Source of the DNA: Pseudomonas guariconensis
Lineage (GTDB): Bacteria > Pseudomonadota > Gammaproteobacteria > Pseudomonadales > Pseudomonadaceae
Assembly: GCF_024127895.1 (NCBI RefSeq)
Contig: NZ_JAMYBK010000002.1
Coordinates: 372,001-436,000, forward strand
Reading direction: 5' to 3'
DNA: 64,000 nt
Part shown: in pieces, positions 35,324-46,000 of the stretch
How positions within the stretch are numbered: the first letter of the stretch is position 1
Layout: each line of letters begins with the position of its first letter
Notes under the pieces: generated by a model
Database searches by the model: none
Told to the model about the DNA's origin: nothing
The model's input: only the letters and a program-made list of their open reading frames with translations
Position numbers and translations under genes: made by a program

Positions 35324-38017
35324 TCAGGCCAGAGGGCCACGTGGATAGCGCTTGAGCTTGTCGACCAGTTCGCGTCCGGGAATCGGCCGGTCGAACAGGT
35401 AGCCCTGGCCGACGTCGCAGCGGTGGCGGCGCAGGAACGCCAACTGCTCGGCGGTCTCGATGCCTTCGGCGACCACCTTGAGCTTCAGGTTATGGGCCAT
35501 GGCCACCACCGCCGAGGTGATCTCCATATCGTCCTGGTTGTCGGGGATTTCGTTGATGAAGCTACGGTCGATCTTGATGATGTCGATCGGGAACTTCTTC
35601 AGGTAGCTCAGCGACGAGTAGCCGGTGCCGAAATCGTCCATGGCCAGGGTCAGGCCCAGGGCCTTGAGCTCGTCGAGCTGGCGGTGGGTGTCTTCGGTGG
35701 CTTCCAGCAGCAGGCCTTCGGTCAGCTCCAGCTCCAGCAGGTGTGGCGGCAGGGCTTCTTCCTCGAGGATGTTGCCGATCGACGACACCAGCTCCGGGTC
35801 GGAGAACTGCTTGGGCGAGAGGTTGATGGCCACGTGCAGGTTGCCCATGCCGGCTTCGCGCAACTGCTGGCTCATGCGGCACGACTGGCGCACCACCCAT
35901 TTGCCGATGGGGATGATCAGGCCGGTTTCCTCGGCCACGCTGATGAACTGGTCGGGGCGGATCATGCCGCGCTCGGGGTGGTTCCAGCGCAGCAGCGCCT
36001 CCAGGCCGAGCAGGCGGCCGCTGCGCAGGCACAGCTTGGGCTGGTAGAACACCTCCAGCTCGTTCTGGGTCAGGGCGCGGCGCAGGTTGTTCTCGACGAA
36101 CAGCTTGTAGCTGGCCTCGGCGTTGAGCACTTCGGTGAAGACCTGGACCTGGTGCTTGCCGTTGGCCTTGGCCTTGTGCAGGGCGAGCCCGGCGTTCTTC
36201 ATCAGGGTCTGCGGGTCGCTGCCGTGCAAAGGTGCGCAGGCCAGGCCCACCGAGGCGGTGACGTTGATCAGTTGGTTGTCGACGAACATTGGCTTGTCGA
36301 GGGTGCGCAGCAATTGCTGGGCCACGCCCTGGCCATCTTCCAGGCTGGTGCCGTCGAGCAGCACGGCGAACTCGTTGCTGGCGAAGCGTGCCAGCTGGCC
36401 GCCGTTGTTCAAGCTGTTGCGCAGGCGCCGGGCCAGGCTGACCAGCAGCTTGTCGCCGGTCTGGTGGCCGAGGCTGTCGTTGATCCGCTTGAAGTTGTCG
36501 ATGTCCACCAGCAGCAGGCAGGTTGGATGCTCGTCGTCGCGGGCGAAGCGCTCGTCGAGGTTGCGGATGAACGCCGGGCGGTTGCCCAGGTTGGTCAGGT
36601 TGTCGGTGTAGGCCAGGCGTTCGATGCGCTGCTGGGCCAGCTTGCTCTGGGTGATGTCTTCGTAGATGCCGATGTAGTGGGTCAGTTCGCGGTTGTCGCC
36701 ATAGACCTTGGAGATCGACAGTTGGCCCCAGTAGGGCTCGAGGCTCTTGCGCCGGCTCTTGAACTCGCCTTGCCAGCTGTTGCCCATGGCCAGGCTGGAT
36801 GGCGAGTCGAACAGCAGTTCGCTGAGGTTCTCCAGGGCTGGCAGTTCGGCCAGGTGGCGGCCTTGGACTTCCTCGGTGCTGTACTGGGTGATGGCGGCGA
36901 AGCTTGGGTTGACGTATTCCACCACCCCGTCGCGGTTGACCAGCAGGAAGGCGCTGGCGCTTTGCTCCACCGCGCGCTGGAACAGGTGCAGGGCGCTGGT
37001 GGCCGTGCGCCGGTTGTGGTTGGTGATGACCTGGGCGACCTGGTCGGCCAACTCGCCGGCGAAGGCGATCTCGTCGGACTGCCAGGCCCGGGGTGTGCCG
37101 GTCTGCTCCAGGCAGAGCACGCCCACCACCTGGCCGTCGACGCGGATGCTGGCATCGAGCATGGCGTTGTTGCCGCTGGGGTAGAGGCGCTGGACCATGT
37201 CGCGGGTGCGCGGGTCGTCGCTGGCATTGTGGGCGTCGATGGCGCGGCTGGCGTGCAGGGCGTCCAGGTAGTCGGGAAACTGGCTGGCGTCGATCGGCTC
37301 CGGCCTGTGGTGTCGCTGGTCGCGGTGATGCCAGGCGCTGATCGGTTCCAGGCGCTGGTCCTCGAGGTGCCAGATGCTGGCGCAATCGACCTTGTAGATC
37401 TCGCAGGCGCTGCGGGTGATCAGCTCGGCGGCTTCCTGCAGCGAGTTGCCGGCGCTGTAGCGCTGGCGTGCCAGGCGCAGGATCAGGTCCTGCTGGGCGC
37501 GTACCCGTTCCAGGTGTTCGAGTTGCTCCTGCTGGGCGCGCTGGTTCAGTTGCAGGGCCAGTTGCAGGCGACTGTTGCGCGACTCGAGGTCGTTGGCCGC
37601 CAGGTCCGGCCCGTCGTCCGGTTGCTCGTCGAGCACCGTGAGGTAGCCGCGCAGCAGTTGTCGGTTGTGCTGCTTGTAGGCTTCGCCGATCTCCAGCAAG
37701 CGCAGGGGCGCGGTGCTGGCGTGCAAGGTGTAGCGCACCCGGTAGTGGCTGCGTTGGGCCAGCTGCCGCTGGATCTCGTCGTGCAGTTGGTAGCGGGCCT
37801 CCGGCTCCATGAGGCTGGCATAGGGCGAGCCGACCAGGGCGCAGAGCTCGGCGGCGGGCAGGCCGAACTGGCGGTCGCAGGCCGGGTCGAGGTAGAGCAT
37901 CGTCCAGCTGGCTTCGTTGAGCCTTTCGAAACGCAGCATGCCGAGCCGCGAAGGCACGGGAAGCTGCGTGACGACCTCGGCCGCCATACGGCTGGCGACA
38001 TCGGGTTGGCTTTTCAT
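35324..38017 (-). CDS. dipA: c-di-GMP phosphodiesterase DipA (PAS-GAF-PAS-GGDEF-EAL)
   Basis: An 897-residue signalling protein with no membrane segment. Approximate order: PAS 30-150, a coiled linker to 185, GAF 190-330, PAS 345-460, GGDEF 465-620 and EAL 635-890. The diguanylate cyclase signature is degenerate (RFASNEFAVLL near 543-552). The EAL site is intact (LGLEALLRW, later DDFGTGYSSL), so it should hydrolyse c-di-GMP. P. aeruginosa DipA/Pch (PA5017), involved in biofilm dispersion, occupies the same position. The chosen start at 38017 has only a weak ribosome site. Confidence 0.87.
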   Translation of the reverse strand: MKSQPDVASRMAAEVVTQLPVPSRLGMLRFERLNEASWTMLYLDPACDRQFGLPAAELCALVGSPYASLMEPEARYQLHDEIQRQLAQRSHYRVRYTLHASTAPLRLLEIGEAYKQHNRQLLRGYLTVLDEQPDDGPDLAANDLESRNSRLQLALQLNQRAQQEQLEHLERVRAQQDLILRLARQRYSAGNSLQEAAELITRSACEIYKVDCASIWHLEDQRLEPISAWHHRDQRHHRPEPIDASQFPDYLDALHASRAIDAHNASDDPRTRDMVQRLYPSGNNAMLDASIRVDGQVVGVLCLEQTGTPRAWQSDEIAFAGELADQVAQVITNHNRRTATSALHLFQRAVEQSASAFLLVNRDGVVEYVNPSFAAITQYSTEEVQGRHLAELPALENLSELLFDSPSSLAMGNSWQGEFKSRRKSLEPYWGQLSISKVYGDNRELTHYIGIYEDITQSKLAQQRIERLAYTDNLTNLGNRPAFIRNLDERFARDDEHPTCLLLVDIDNFKRINDSLGHQTGDKLLVSLARRLRNSLNNGGQLARFASNEFAVLLDGTSLEDGQGVAQQLLRTLDKPMFVDNQLINVTASVGLACAPLHGSDPQTLMKNAGLALHKAKANGKHQVQVFTEVLNAEASYKLFVENNLRRALTQNELEVFYQPKLCLRSGRLLGLEALLRWNHPERGMIRPDQFISVAEETGLIIPIGKWVVRQSCRMSQQLREAGMGNLHVAINLSPKQFSDPELVSSIGNILEEEALPPHLLELELTEGLLLEATEDTHRQLDELKALGLTLAMDDFGTGYSSLSYLKKFPIDIIKIDRSFINEIPDNQDDMEITSAVVAMAHNLKLKVVAEGIETAEQLAFLRRHRCDVGQGYLFDRPIPGRELVDKLKRYPRGPLA

Positions 38018-38149
38018 CGAAGACTCGCTTGAAGAGGGCGGTTGGCGCGGCGGGCCACGGTCTATGCGGCGGTGCCTGGGGCAAGGTTGCATCATGTCCC
38101 AGGGGCTGGCAAGCCGCCATTGCTATGAGCAGGTTGTCGGCTGATCGGC

Positions 38150-38267
38150 GGGAATCTAAAGCTGCGAGCTTCGAGCTGATCGGCGCTGCTTGTCATGGCC
38201 GTGCTCGGCTCGCCAGGGCGCCGCCTGCTTTTTCTTGTCGCTTGTAGCTTGCAGCTTGCAGCTAAAA
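38150..38267. repeat. CAAGC-type palindromic repeat upstream of dipA
   Basis: The left arm AAAGCTGCGAGCTTCGAGCT (about 38158-38177) and the inverted right arm CTTGTAGCTTGCAGCTTGCA (about 38241-38260) enclose about 65 bases. Same family as 6550, 14103 and 33026. Apart from this and the aceF terminator, the dipA-aceF gap 38018-38356 shows no gene. Confidence 0.6.
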
Positions 38268-38293
38268 AAAGCCCCGCCAGAACGTGACGGGGT
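38263..38293 (-). terminator. intrinsic terminator of aceE-aceF
   Basis: On the minus strand CCCCGTCA-CGTTC-TGGCGGGG forms an 8-bp stem with one wobble pair, followed by C and seven T. Confidence 0.88.
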
Positions 38294-38356
38294 TGAGGTA
38301 CGAGCGTGGCAGCTCGAAAGGGGGCCTGCCTCCCGTCGGGGAGGCAGGTAGCTGCG

Positions 38357-39994
38357 TTACAGCAGCAGGGTGCGGATGTCCGCCAGCAGGTCGCTCAGGC
38401 GCTTGGTGAAGCGCGCGGCGGCGGCGCCGTTGATCACGCGGTGATCGTAGGACAGCGACAGCGGCAGCATCAGGCGCGGCTGGAAGGCCTTGCCGTCCCA
38501 GACCGGCTGCATGGTGGCCTTGGACACACCCAGGATCGCCACCTCGGGCGCGTTGACGATCGGCGTGAAGCCGGTGCCGCCAATGTGGCCGAGGCTGGAG
38601 ATGGTGAAGCAAGCGCCTTGCATGTCGTCGGCCGCCAGTTTCTTGGTGCGCGCCTTCTCGGCCAGGGCCGCAGCTTCGCCAGCCAGCTGCAGCAGGCTCT
38701 TCTGGTCGACGTTCTTGATCACCGGGACCAGCAGGCCGTCCGGGGTGTCCACGGCGAAGCCGATGTGCACGTACTTCTTGCGGATCACCGCCTTGCCGCT
38801 CGGCGCCAGGGAACTGTTGAAGTCCGGCAGTTCCTTGAGCAGGTGGGCACAGGCCTTGAGCAGCAGCGGCAGCACGGTCAGCTTGACGCCGGCCTTCTCG
38901 GCCACGGCCTTCTGCGCCACGCGGAAGGCTTCCAGCTCGGTGATGTCGGCGGAGTCGAACTGGGTCACGTGCGGCACGTTCAGCCAGCTGCGGTGCAGGT
39001 TGGCGGCACCGACCTGCATCAGGCGGGTCAGGGCGACTTCCTCGACTTCACCGAACTTGCTGAAGTCCACGGCCGGGATCGGCGGGATGCCGGCACCACC
39101 GGTCGCGCCGGCGCCTGCCGGAGCGTCCTTGGCCTTCTGCATCATGGCTTTGACGTAGACCTGCACGTCTTCCTTGAGGATACGGCCGTGTGGGCCGGTC
39201 GCGGCGACCGCGCCCAGGTCGACGCCGAACTCACGGGCCAGCATGCGCACGGCCGGGCCAGCGTGGACCTTGGCGTTGCTGCCGGCGGCAGGCGCGGTGG
39301 CCACAGGGGCCGCCGTGGCGGCCGGTGCAGCAGGCGCAGCGGCTGGAGCCGCTTCGGCCTTGGCTGGGGCAGGGGCGGCAGCGGCCGGAGCCGGGGCGGC
39401 AGCGGGGGCTGCGCCGGCGACTTCCAGCTTGAGGATCAGGTCACCGGTGCCGACTTCGTCGTCCAGCTTGGCGATCACTTCCTTCACCACGCCAGCGGCG
39501 GGCGAGGGGATTTCCATGGAGGCCTTGTCGGACTCCAGGGTAATCAGCGACTGGTCGGCTTCGACGGTATCGCCGGCCTTGACCAGGACCTCGATGATCT
39601 TGGCCTTGCCCGACGAGCCGATGTCCGGCACGTGGATGTCTTGCACGCTGGCGGCAGCCGGGGCTGCGGCAGGCGCCGGTGCGGCCTCGGCAGCCGCCGG
39701 TGCGGCGGCCGGTTGCTCTTCGGCGGCGGGGGCGGCCGGAGCCTCGGGCGCCGCGGCGGCGCCCTCGACTTCCAGGACCAGCAGCTCGTCGCCTTCCTTC
39801 AGGCGATCGCCCAGCTTGACCTTGAGCTCCTTGATCACGCCAGCCTTGGGCGCCGGGATCTCCATGGAGGCCTTATCGGACTCCAGGGTCAGCAGGCTCT
39901 GGTCGGCTTCGATACGGTCGCCGACCTTGACGAACAGCTCGATGATTTCACCTTCACCGCTGCCGATGTCAGGTACGCGAATGAGTTCGCTCAC
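38357..39994 (-). CDS. aceF: pyruvate dehydrogenase E2, dihydrolipoamide acetyltransferase
   Basis: A 545-residue E2 with two lipoyl domains: Lys41 and Lys157 within TLESDKASMEIP. These are joined by long Ala/Pro linkers, then a peripheral-subunit-binding domain (HAGPAVRMLAREFGVDL, about 246-262) and the catalytic domain ending with SYDHRVINGAAAARF. It carries acetyl groups from E1 to CoA. It starts 13 bases after aceE. Confidence 0.96.
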   Translation of the reverse strand: MSELIRVPDIGSGEGEIIELFVKVGDRIEADQSLLTLESDKASMEIPAPKAGVIKELKVKLGDRLKEGDELLVLEVEGAAAAPEAPAAPAAEEQPAAAPAAAEAAPAPAAAPAAASVQDIHVPDIGSSGKAKIIEVLVKAGDTVEADQSLITLESDKASMEIPSPAAGVVKEVIAKLDDEVGTGDLILKLEVAGAAPAAAPAPAAAAPAPAKAEAAPAAAPAAPAATAAPVATAPAAGSNAKVHAGPAVRMLAREFGVDLGAVAATGPHGRILKEDVQVYVKAMMQKAKDAPAGAGATGGAGIPPIPAVDFSKFGEVEEVALTRLMQVGAANLHRSWLNVPHVTQFDSADITELEAFRVAQKAVAEKAGVKLTVLPLLLKACAHLLKELPDFNSSLAPSGKAVIRKKYVHIGFAVDTPDGLLVPVIKNVDQKSLLQLAGEAAALAEKARTKKLAADDMQGACFTISSLGHIGGTGFTPIVNAPEVAILGVSKATMQPVWDGKAFQPRLMLPLSLSYDHRVINGAAAARFTKRLSDLLADIRTLLL

Positions 39995-40007
39995 TTAAAA
40001 ATACTCC

Positions 40008-42653
40008 TCAGCAGTCCAGTGGGTTGCGCTTGTCCGGATCGATGCCGAACTTGACGATGGCGTCGGCCACCACCTTCGGTTCGATCTCGCCACGGTCGGC
40101 CAAGGCTTCCAGGGCAGCCAGCACCACGAAGTGACGGTCGACTTCGAAGAAGTGACGCAGCTTCTTGCGGCTGTCGCTGCGACCGAAACCGTCGGTACCC
40201 AGGACCTTGTACTCCTTGCTCGGCACCCACTGACGGATCTGCTCGGCAAAGATCTTCATGTAGTCGGTCGAGGCCACGACCGGGCCCTTACGGCCGGCCA
40301 GGCACTGCTCGACGTAGGTCTGCTGCGGCTTCTGGCCAGGCTTGAGGCGGTTGGCGCGCTCAACGGCCAGGCCGTCGCGACGCAGTTCGTTGAAGCTGGT
40401 GACGCTCCACACATCGGCGCCGACGTTGAACTCCTCGCGCAGGATCTTCGCCGCTTCGCGGACTTCGCGCAGGATGGTGCCGGAGCCCATCAGTTGCACG
40501 TGGTGCGCGGCTTCGCGGGTGTCTTCCTCGAGCAGGTACATGCCCTTGATGATGCCTTCCTCGACGCCGGCCGGCATGGCTGGCTGGGTGTAGGCTTCGT
40601 TCATCACGGTGATGTAGTAGAAGACGTCCTGTTGCTCTTCGGTCATCTTCTTCATGCCGTCCTGGATGATCACCGCCAGCTCGTAGCCGTAGGTCGGATC
40701 ATAGGTGCGGCAGTTCGGGATGGTGCCCGCCAGCAGGTGGCTGTGGCCGTCTTCGTGCTGCAGGCCTTCACCGTTGAGGGTGGTACGGCCGGCGGTGCCG
40801 CCGATCAGGAAGCCACGGGTGCGGCTGTCGCCAGCGGCCCAGGCCAGGTCACCGATACGCTGGAAGCCGAACATCGAGTAGAAGATGTAGAACGGCAGCA
40901 TCGGCTGGTTGTGGTTGCTGTACGAGGTACCGGCGGCGATGAACGACGACATGGCGCCGGCTTCGTTGATGCCTTCCTCGAGGATCTGGCCCTTCTTGTC
41001 CTCGCGGTAGAACATCACCTGGTCCTTGTCGACCGGCTCGTACAGCTGGCCTACGGACGAGTAGATGCCCAGCTGGCGGAACATGCCTTCCATACCGAAG
41101 GTACGGGCTTCGTCCGGGATGATCGGGACGATGCGCTGGCCGATTTCCTTGTCCTTGACCAGCTGCGCCAGGATACGCACGAAGGCCATGGTGGTGGAGA
41201 TCTCGCGGTCGCCCGAGCCGTCCAGGATCGCCTTCAGGGTTTCCAGCGGCGGGGTCGGGACGCTGAAGCTCTTGGCACGGCGCTGTGGCACGAAACCGCC
41301 CAGGGCGGCGCGGCGCTCGGCCAGGTACTTGGCTTCGGCGCTGCCTTCTTCGGGACGGAAGAACGGCAGGTTCTCCAGCTCGCTGTCCTTGACCGGGATG
41401 TCGAAGCGGTCACGGAACTGACGCAGGCTGTCGACGTCGACCTTCTTGGTGTTGTGCGCGGTGTTCTTGGCTTCGCCAGCACCGGTGCCGTAACCCTTGA
41501 TGGTCTTGGCCAGGATGACGGTCGGCTGGTCCTTGTGGTTGACCGCCTGGTGGTACGCTGCGTAGACCTTGTACGGGTCGTGGCCGCCACGGTTGAGCTT
41601 CCAGATCTCTTCGTCGGACAGGTCTTCGACCATGGCCTTGAGTTCTGGGGTGTTGAAGAAGTGCTCGCGGACGTACGCACCGTCCTTGGCCTTGTAGTTC
41701 TGGTATTCGCCGTCGATGACTTCGTCCATGCGACGCTGCAGGGCACCGTTGGTGTCCTTGGCGAACAGCGGGTCCCAGAAGCGGCCCCAGACGACCTTGT
41801 TGACGTTCCAGCCACCGCCGCGGAACACGCCTTCCAGTTCCTGGATGATCTTGCCGTTGCCACGCACCGGGCCGTCCAGGCGCTGCAGGTTGCAGTTGAT
41901 GACGAAGATCAGGTTGTCCAGCTTCTCGCGGCCGGCCAGGGCGATGGCACCCAGGGATTCCGGCTCGTCGCACTCGCCGTCGCCCATGAAGCACCAGACC
42001 TTCTGCTTGCCGGCCGGGATGAAGCCACGGGCTTCCAGGTACTTCATGAAGCGTGCCTGGTAGATCGCCTGGATCGGGCCCAGGCCCATGGAAACGGTCG
42101 GGAACTGCCAGAAGTCAGGCATCAGCCAGGGGTGTGGGTAGGAGGACAGGCCGTTGCCGTCCACTTCCTGGCGGAAGTTGTTCATCTGGTCTTCGCTGAT
42201 GCGGCCTTCGAGGAAGGCGCGGGCGTAGATGCCGGGGGAGGCGTGGCCCTGGAAGAAGATCAGGTCGCCACCGTGCTCCTCGGTCGGAGCCTGGAAGAAG
42301 TAGTTGAAGCCGATGTCGTACAGGGTGGCACTGGAGGCGAAGCTCGAAATGTGGCCGCCCAGGTCCGAATCCTTCAGGTTGGTACGCATGACCATGGCCA
42401 GGGCGTTCCAACGCACCATCGAGCGAATGCGGCGTTCCATGAACAGGTCGCCGGGCATGCGTGCTTCGTGGGTGACAGGGATGGTATTGCGGTATGGCGT
42501 GGTGATGGCATACGGCAGCTGGGAGCCACTACGGGTGGCCAGCTCGCCCATGCGGGTCATCAGGTAGTGAGCGCGGTCTTCGCCTTCTTTGTCGATGACC
42601 GACTCCAAGGCATCCAGCCATTCCTGGGTTTCGACGGGATCGAGGTCTTGCAT
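40008..42653 (-). CDS. aceE: pyruvate dehydrogenase E1 component
   Basis: An 881-residue homodimeric E1 decarboxylating pyruvate with thiamine diphosphate. The ThDP motif [18 protein letters not shown] ends in the conserved NCNLQ. The ATG at 42653 follows GGAGCAAGCC. It leads the aceEF operon; the upstream interval has two palindromic operator-like sites. Confidence 0.96.
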   Translation of the reverse strand: MQDLDPVETQEWLDALESVIDKEGEDRAHYLMTRMGELATRSGSQLPYAITTPYRNTIPVTHEARMPGDLFMERRIRSMVRWNALAMVMRTNLKDSDLGGHISSFASSATLYDIGFNYFFQAPTEEHGGDLIFFQGHASPGIYARAFLEGRISEDQMNNFRQEVDGNGLSSYPHPWLMPDFWQFPTVSMGLGPIQAIYQARFMKYLEARGFIPAGKQKVWCFMGDGECDEPESLGAIALAGREKLDNLIFVINCNLQRLDGPVRGNGKIIQELEGVFRGGGWNVNKVVWGRFWDPLFAKDTNGALQRRMDEVIDGEYQNYKAKDGAYVREHFFNTPELKAMVEDLSDEEIWKLNRGGHDPYKVYAAYHQAVNHKDQPTVILAKTIKGYGTGAGEAKNTAHNTKKVDVDSLRQFRDRFDIPVKDSELENLPFFRPEEGSAEAKYLAERRAALGGFVPQRRAKSFSVPTPPLETLKAILDGSGDREISTTMAFVRILAQLVKDKEIGQRIVPIIPDEARTFGMEGMFRQLGIYSSVGQLYEPVDKDQVMFYREDKKGQILEEGINEAGAMSSFIAAGTSYSNHNQPMLPFYIFYSMFGFQRIGDLAWAAGDSRTRGFLIGGTAGRTTLNGEGLQHEDGHSHLLAGTIPNCRTYDPTYGYELAVIIQDGMKKMTEEQQDVFYYITVMNEAYTQPAMPAGVEEGIIKGMYLLEEDTREAAHHVQLMGSGTILREVREAAKILREEFNVGADVWSVTSFNELRRDGLAVERANRLKPGQKPQQTYVEQCLAGRKGPVVASTDYMKIFAEQIRQWVPSKEYKVLGTDGFGRSDSRKKLRHFFEVDRHFVVLAALEALADRGEIEPKVVADAIVKFGIDPDKRNPLDC

Positions 42654-42763
42654 GGCTTGCTCCAGGGCGGAAAGGCCACCAGAATCGATGGCCTGAGTTT
42701 GCGACTGGCCTTTTGGGCAGACGTCGTGAATTCTTGGATTTACCGGACAGTCATCCGGCGCCG

Positions 42764-42830
42764 TGTAGTTTTACTACAAATGATTTGGCATTTCATGCTT
42801 TTGCACCGCCGGGGTAGTAGTAAAACTACA
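42764..42830 (-). promoter_or_regulatory. paired palindromic operators upstream of aceE
   Basis: TGTAGTTTTACTACA (42764-42778) is a perfect 6-3-6 palindrome; AGTAGTAAAACTACA (42816-42830) is the same site inverted with one mismatch. Their centres are 52 bases apart, about five helical turns, and lie about 118 and 170 bases upstream of the aceE ATG. The motif resembles RpiR/HexR-type sites (TGTAGT-N3-ACTACA), but the regulator is not proved. The remainder of the 384-base aceE-glnE gap holds no gene. Confidence 0.6.
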
Positions 42831-43037
42831 GAAAAACGGCTTTTGGCCGCCTTCCGGGTTGTGGAGAAAAACGTTCCCGTTGGTTGGGACTGTGTTCTGA
42901 AGAGGTGAATCTTGATGTTTCTTGCCAATGATTCGTTTTTTTCAGCTATTTCCAACTTTTGTATGACAGTCCAACCGTGGTCCGGCTTCCCCTTGACCGT
43001 ACCTACCCCTCACCGACTCGCCGATCAAGGATAGACC

Positions 43038-45971
43038 ATGCGCCTGCCTTTGCCGTCCGATCTGCCCGCCGCCCTGCAGCCACTGGCCGCTCGCAACCGA
43101 CAATCCCTGCTGGAGGCCGTCGCCGGCCTCGAAGGGCTGGACCTGGACAGTTGGAGCCCGGTGCATCGGCAACAGTTCGACCAGGTCGCTGCCGCCAGCG
43201 ACTTCGTCCTCGACCAGGCCCTGCGCGAGCCGGCCATGCTCTTCGAGCTGCTGGCCAGCGGCGAGCTCGAGCAGCGTTTCGGCCCCGGCCAGCTAAGCGC
43301 GCGCGTCGCCACCGCGGCCCAGACCGCGCAGAGCGAGGAGGAACTGGCGCGCAACCTGCGCCGCGAGCGCAACCGCCAGCAACTGCGCATCATCTGGCGC
43401 GATATCACCCGCCAGGCCGCGCTCGGCGAAACCTGCCGCGATCTTTCCGACCTGGCCGACGCCTCCATCGACCAGGCCTACCAGTGGCTGTACCCACGCC
43501 ATTGCCAACAGTTCGGTACACCGATCGGCAACCGCAGTGGCCAGCCGCAGCACATGGTGGTGCTGGGCATGGGCAAGCTGGGGGCGGTGGAGCTGAACCT
43601 CTCGTCGGACATCGACCTGATCTTCGCCTTCCCCGAGGGCGGTGAAACCGAAGGAGTCAAGCGTTCGCTGGACAACCAGGAGTTCTTCACCCGCCTGGGC
43701 CAGCGGCTGATCAAGGCGCTGGACCCGGTCACCGTCGACGGTTTCGTGTTCCGCGTCGACATGCGCCTGCGCCCCTACGGCTCGGCGGGTGCCCTGGTGC
43801 TGTCGTTCAATGCCCTGGAGCAGTACTACCAAGACCAGGGGCGCGACTGGGAGCGCTACGCCATGATCAAGGCGCGGGTGGTGGCCGGCGACCAGGTGGC
43901 AGGTGCCCAGTTGCAGGACATGCTGCGCCCGTTCGTCTACCGCCGTTACCTGGACTTCTCGGCCATCGAGGCGCTGCGCACCATGAAGCAGCTGATCCAG
44001 CAGGAGGTGCGCCGCAAGGGCATGGCCGAGAACATCAAGCTTGGTGCCGGTGGCATCCGTGAAGTGGAGTTCATCGCCCAGGCCTTCCAACTGATCCACG
44101 GCGGGCGCGACCTGAGCCTGCAGCAGCGACCGCTGCTCAAGGTCCTGGCCACCCTCGAGGGCCAGGGCTACCTGCCGCCGGCGGTGGTCGCCGAGCTGCG
44201 CGAAGGCTACGAGTTCCTGCGTTATACCGAGCATGCGATCCAGGCCATCGCCGACCGCCAGACGCAGATGCTGCCGGACGATGCCACGGACCGCGCGCGC
44301 GTTGCCTATATCCTCGGCTTTGCCGACTGGTCGGGCTTCCACGCGCAACTCATGCATTGGCGTGGGCGTATCGACTGGCACTTCCGCCAGGTGATCGCCG
44401 ACCCGGACGATGAGGACGGCGAGGGCGAGCTGGTGGTTGGTGGCGAATGGTCGCCGTTGTGGGAGCAGGCTCAGGACGAGGAGGCCGCCTGCCGCCAATT
44501 GGAAGAGGCCGGCTTCAAGCAGCCGGCCGAGGCCCTGCGGCGGCTGGCCGGGTTGCGCGCCAGCCCGCAGTTGCGCTCGATGCAACGTATCGGCCGCGAG
44601 CGGCTGGATGCCTTCATTCCGCGCCTGCTGGCCCAGGCCGTCGAGCACGACGACCCGGACCTGGTGCTGGAACGGGTGCTGCCGCTGGTCGAGGCGGTGG
44701 CACGGCGTTCCGCCTACCTGGTGTTGCTGACCGAGAACCCCGGCGCCTTGCGCCGCCTGCTGACCCTGTGCGCAGCCAGCCCGTGGATCGCCGAGCAGAT
44801 CGCCCGCTTCCCGCTGCTGCTCGACGAACTGCTCAACGAAGGCCGCCTGTTCAGCCCGCCGCTGGCGCCGGAGCTGGCTTCGGAGCTGCGTGAGCGGCTG
44901 ACGCGCATCCCCGAGGACGACCTGGAGCAGCAGATGGAAGCCCTGCGCCACTTCAAGCTGGCCCACAGCCTGCGCGTGGCCGCCTCGGAGATCACCGGCA
45001 ACCTGCCGCTGATGAAGGTCAGCGACTACCTGACCTGGCTGGCCGAGGCGATCCTCGACCAGGTGCTGGCCCTGGCCTGGCGCCAGACCGTGGCCCGTCA
45101 TGGCCAGCCCAGGCGCAGCGACGGCAGCCTGTGCGACCCGGGCTTCATCATCGTCGGCTACGGCAAGGTCGGCGGCATCGAACTGGGCCATGGCTCGGAC
45201 CTGGACCTGGTGTTCATCCACGATGGCGACCCCCAGGCCGAGACCGATGGCGCCAAGCCGATCGACAGTGCGCAGTTCTTCACCCGCCTGGGCCAGCGCA
45301 TCATCCATATGCTGACCACCCAGACCAACTCCGGCCAGCTCTACGACGTCGACATGCGCCTGCGCCCGTCCGGGGCCTCGGGGCTGCTGGTCAGCTCCCT
45401 CGGTGCCTTCGAGCGCTACCAGCAGAACGAAGCCTGGACCTGGGAGCACCAGGCGCTGGTGCGGGCCCGCGTGCTGGTGGGCTGCAAGCAGGTGGCGACG
45501 GCCTTCGAGGCGGTACGCGCCCGTGTGCTCGGCCAGGCCCGCGACCTGGACAAGCTGCGCAGCGAAGTGAGCGAGATGCGCGCCAAGATGCGCGACAACC
45601 TCGGCACCAAGGTCACCGCCGCAGGCACCGCGGGCAACGCCTTCGACGCCGGCCAGCCCTTCGATATCAAGCAGGATGCCGGCGGTATCGTCGATATCGA
45701 ATTTATGGTGCAATACGCCGCTTTGGCCTGGTCCCACGACCATCCGGCCTTGCTGCGCTGGACCGACAACATCCGCATCCTCGAGGAGCTGGAGCAGGCC
45801 GGCCTGGTGCCTGCCGGCGACGCGGTGCTGCTGCGCGAGGTGTACAAGGCGTTCCGTTCGGCTTCGCACCGCCAGGCCCTGCAGAAGCAGGCTGGGGTGA
45901 TCGACGCGGCGCAGTTCGCCGATGAGCGCCGCGAGGTGCGGCGGATCTGGGGGCAGTTGGGTCTGACGTGA
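43038..45971 (+). CDS. glnE: glutamine synthetase adenylyltransferase/adenylyl-removing enzyme
   Basis: A 977-residue bifunctional enzyme that adenylylates and deadenylylates glutamine synthetase under PII control. It has two nucleotidyltransferase domains: GMGKLGAVELNLSSDIDL at about 177-194 (deadenylylation half) and GYGKVGGIELGHGSDLDL at about 707-724 (adenylylation half). The start is at 43038, with only a loose AAGGA upstream. Confidence 0.95.
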   Translation: MRLPLPSDLPAALQPLAARNRQSLLEAVAGLEGLDLDSWSPVHRQQFDQVAAASDFVLDQALREPAMLFELLASGELEQRFGPGQLSARVATAAQTAQSEEELARNLRRERNRQQLRIIWRDITRQAALGETCRDLSDLADASIDQAYQWLYPRHCQQFGTPIGNRSGQPQHMVVLGMGKLGAVELNLSSDIDLIFAFPEGGETEGVKRSLDNQEFFTRLGQRLIKALDPVTVDGFVFRVDMRLRPYGSAGALVLSFNALEQYYQDQGRDWERYAMIKARVVAGDQVAGAQLQDMLRPFVYRRYLDFSAIEALRTMKQLIQQEVRRKGMAENIKLGAGGIREVEFIAQAFQLIHGGRDLSLQQRPLLKVLATLEGQGYLPPAVVAELREGYEFLRYTEHAIQAIADRQTQMLPDDATDRARVAYILGFADWSGFHAQLMHWRGRIDWHFRQVIADPDDEDGEGELVVGGEWSPLWEQAQDEEAACRQLEEAGFKQPAEALRRLAGLRASPQLRSMQRIGRERLDAFIPRLLAQAVEHDDPDLVLERVLPLVEAVARRSAYLVLLTENPGALRRLLTLCAASPWIAEQIARFPLLLDELLNEGRLFSPPLAPELASELRERLTRIPEDDLEQQMEALRHFKLAHSLRVAASEITGNLPLMKVSDYLTWLAEAILDQVLALAWRQTVARHGQPRRSDGSLCDPGFIIVGYGKVGGIELGHGSDLDLVFIHDGDPQAETDGAKPIDSAQFFTRLGQRIIHMLTTQTNSGQLYDVDMRLRPSGASGLLVSSLGAFERYQQNEAWTWEHQALVRARVLVGCKQVATAFEAVRARVLGQARDLDKLRSEVSEMRAKMRDNLGTKVTAAGTAGNAFDAGQPFDIKQDAGGIVDIEFMVQYAALAWSHDHPALLRWTDNIRILEELEQAGLVPAGDAVLLREVYKAFRSASHRQALQKQAGVIDAAQFADERREVRRIWGQLGLT

Positions 45972-45974
45972 GGC

Positions 45975-46000
45975 CCAATCGCCGGCGTGCCGGCGATTGG
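45975..46000. repeat. REP-like perfect palindrome after glnE
   Basis: CCAATCGCCGGC-GT-GCCGGCGATTGG, a 12-bp stem with a 2-base loop, starting 3 bases after the glnE stop. It is a possible transcript end before the waa operon. Confidence 0.75.

Noticed and set aside
38029..38247. Small frames in the dipA-aceF gap
   Set aside because: They lie across the CAAGC-type palindrome, with no ribosome site or conserved features.
42764..42830. PdhR operator upstream of aceE
   Set aside because: The E. coli PdhR motif (AATTGGT-N3-ACCAATT) is absent; the palindromes present are of a different type.
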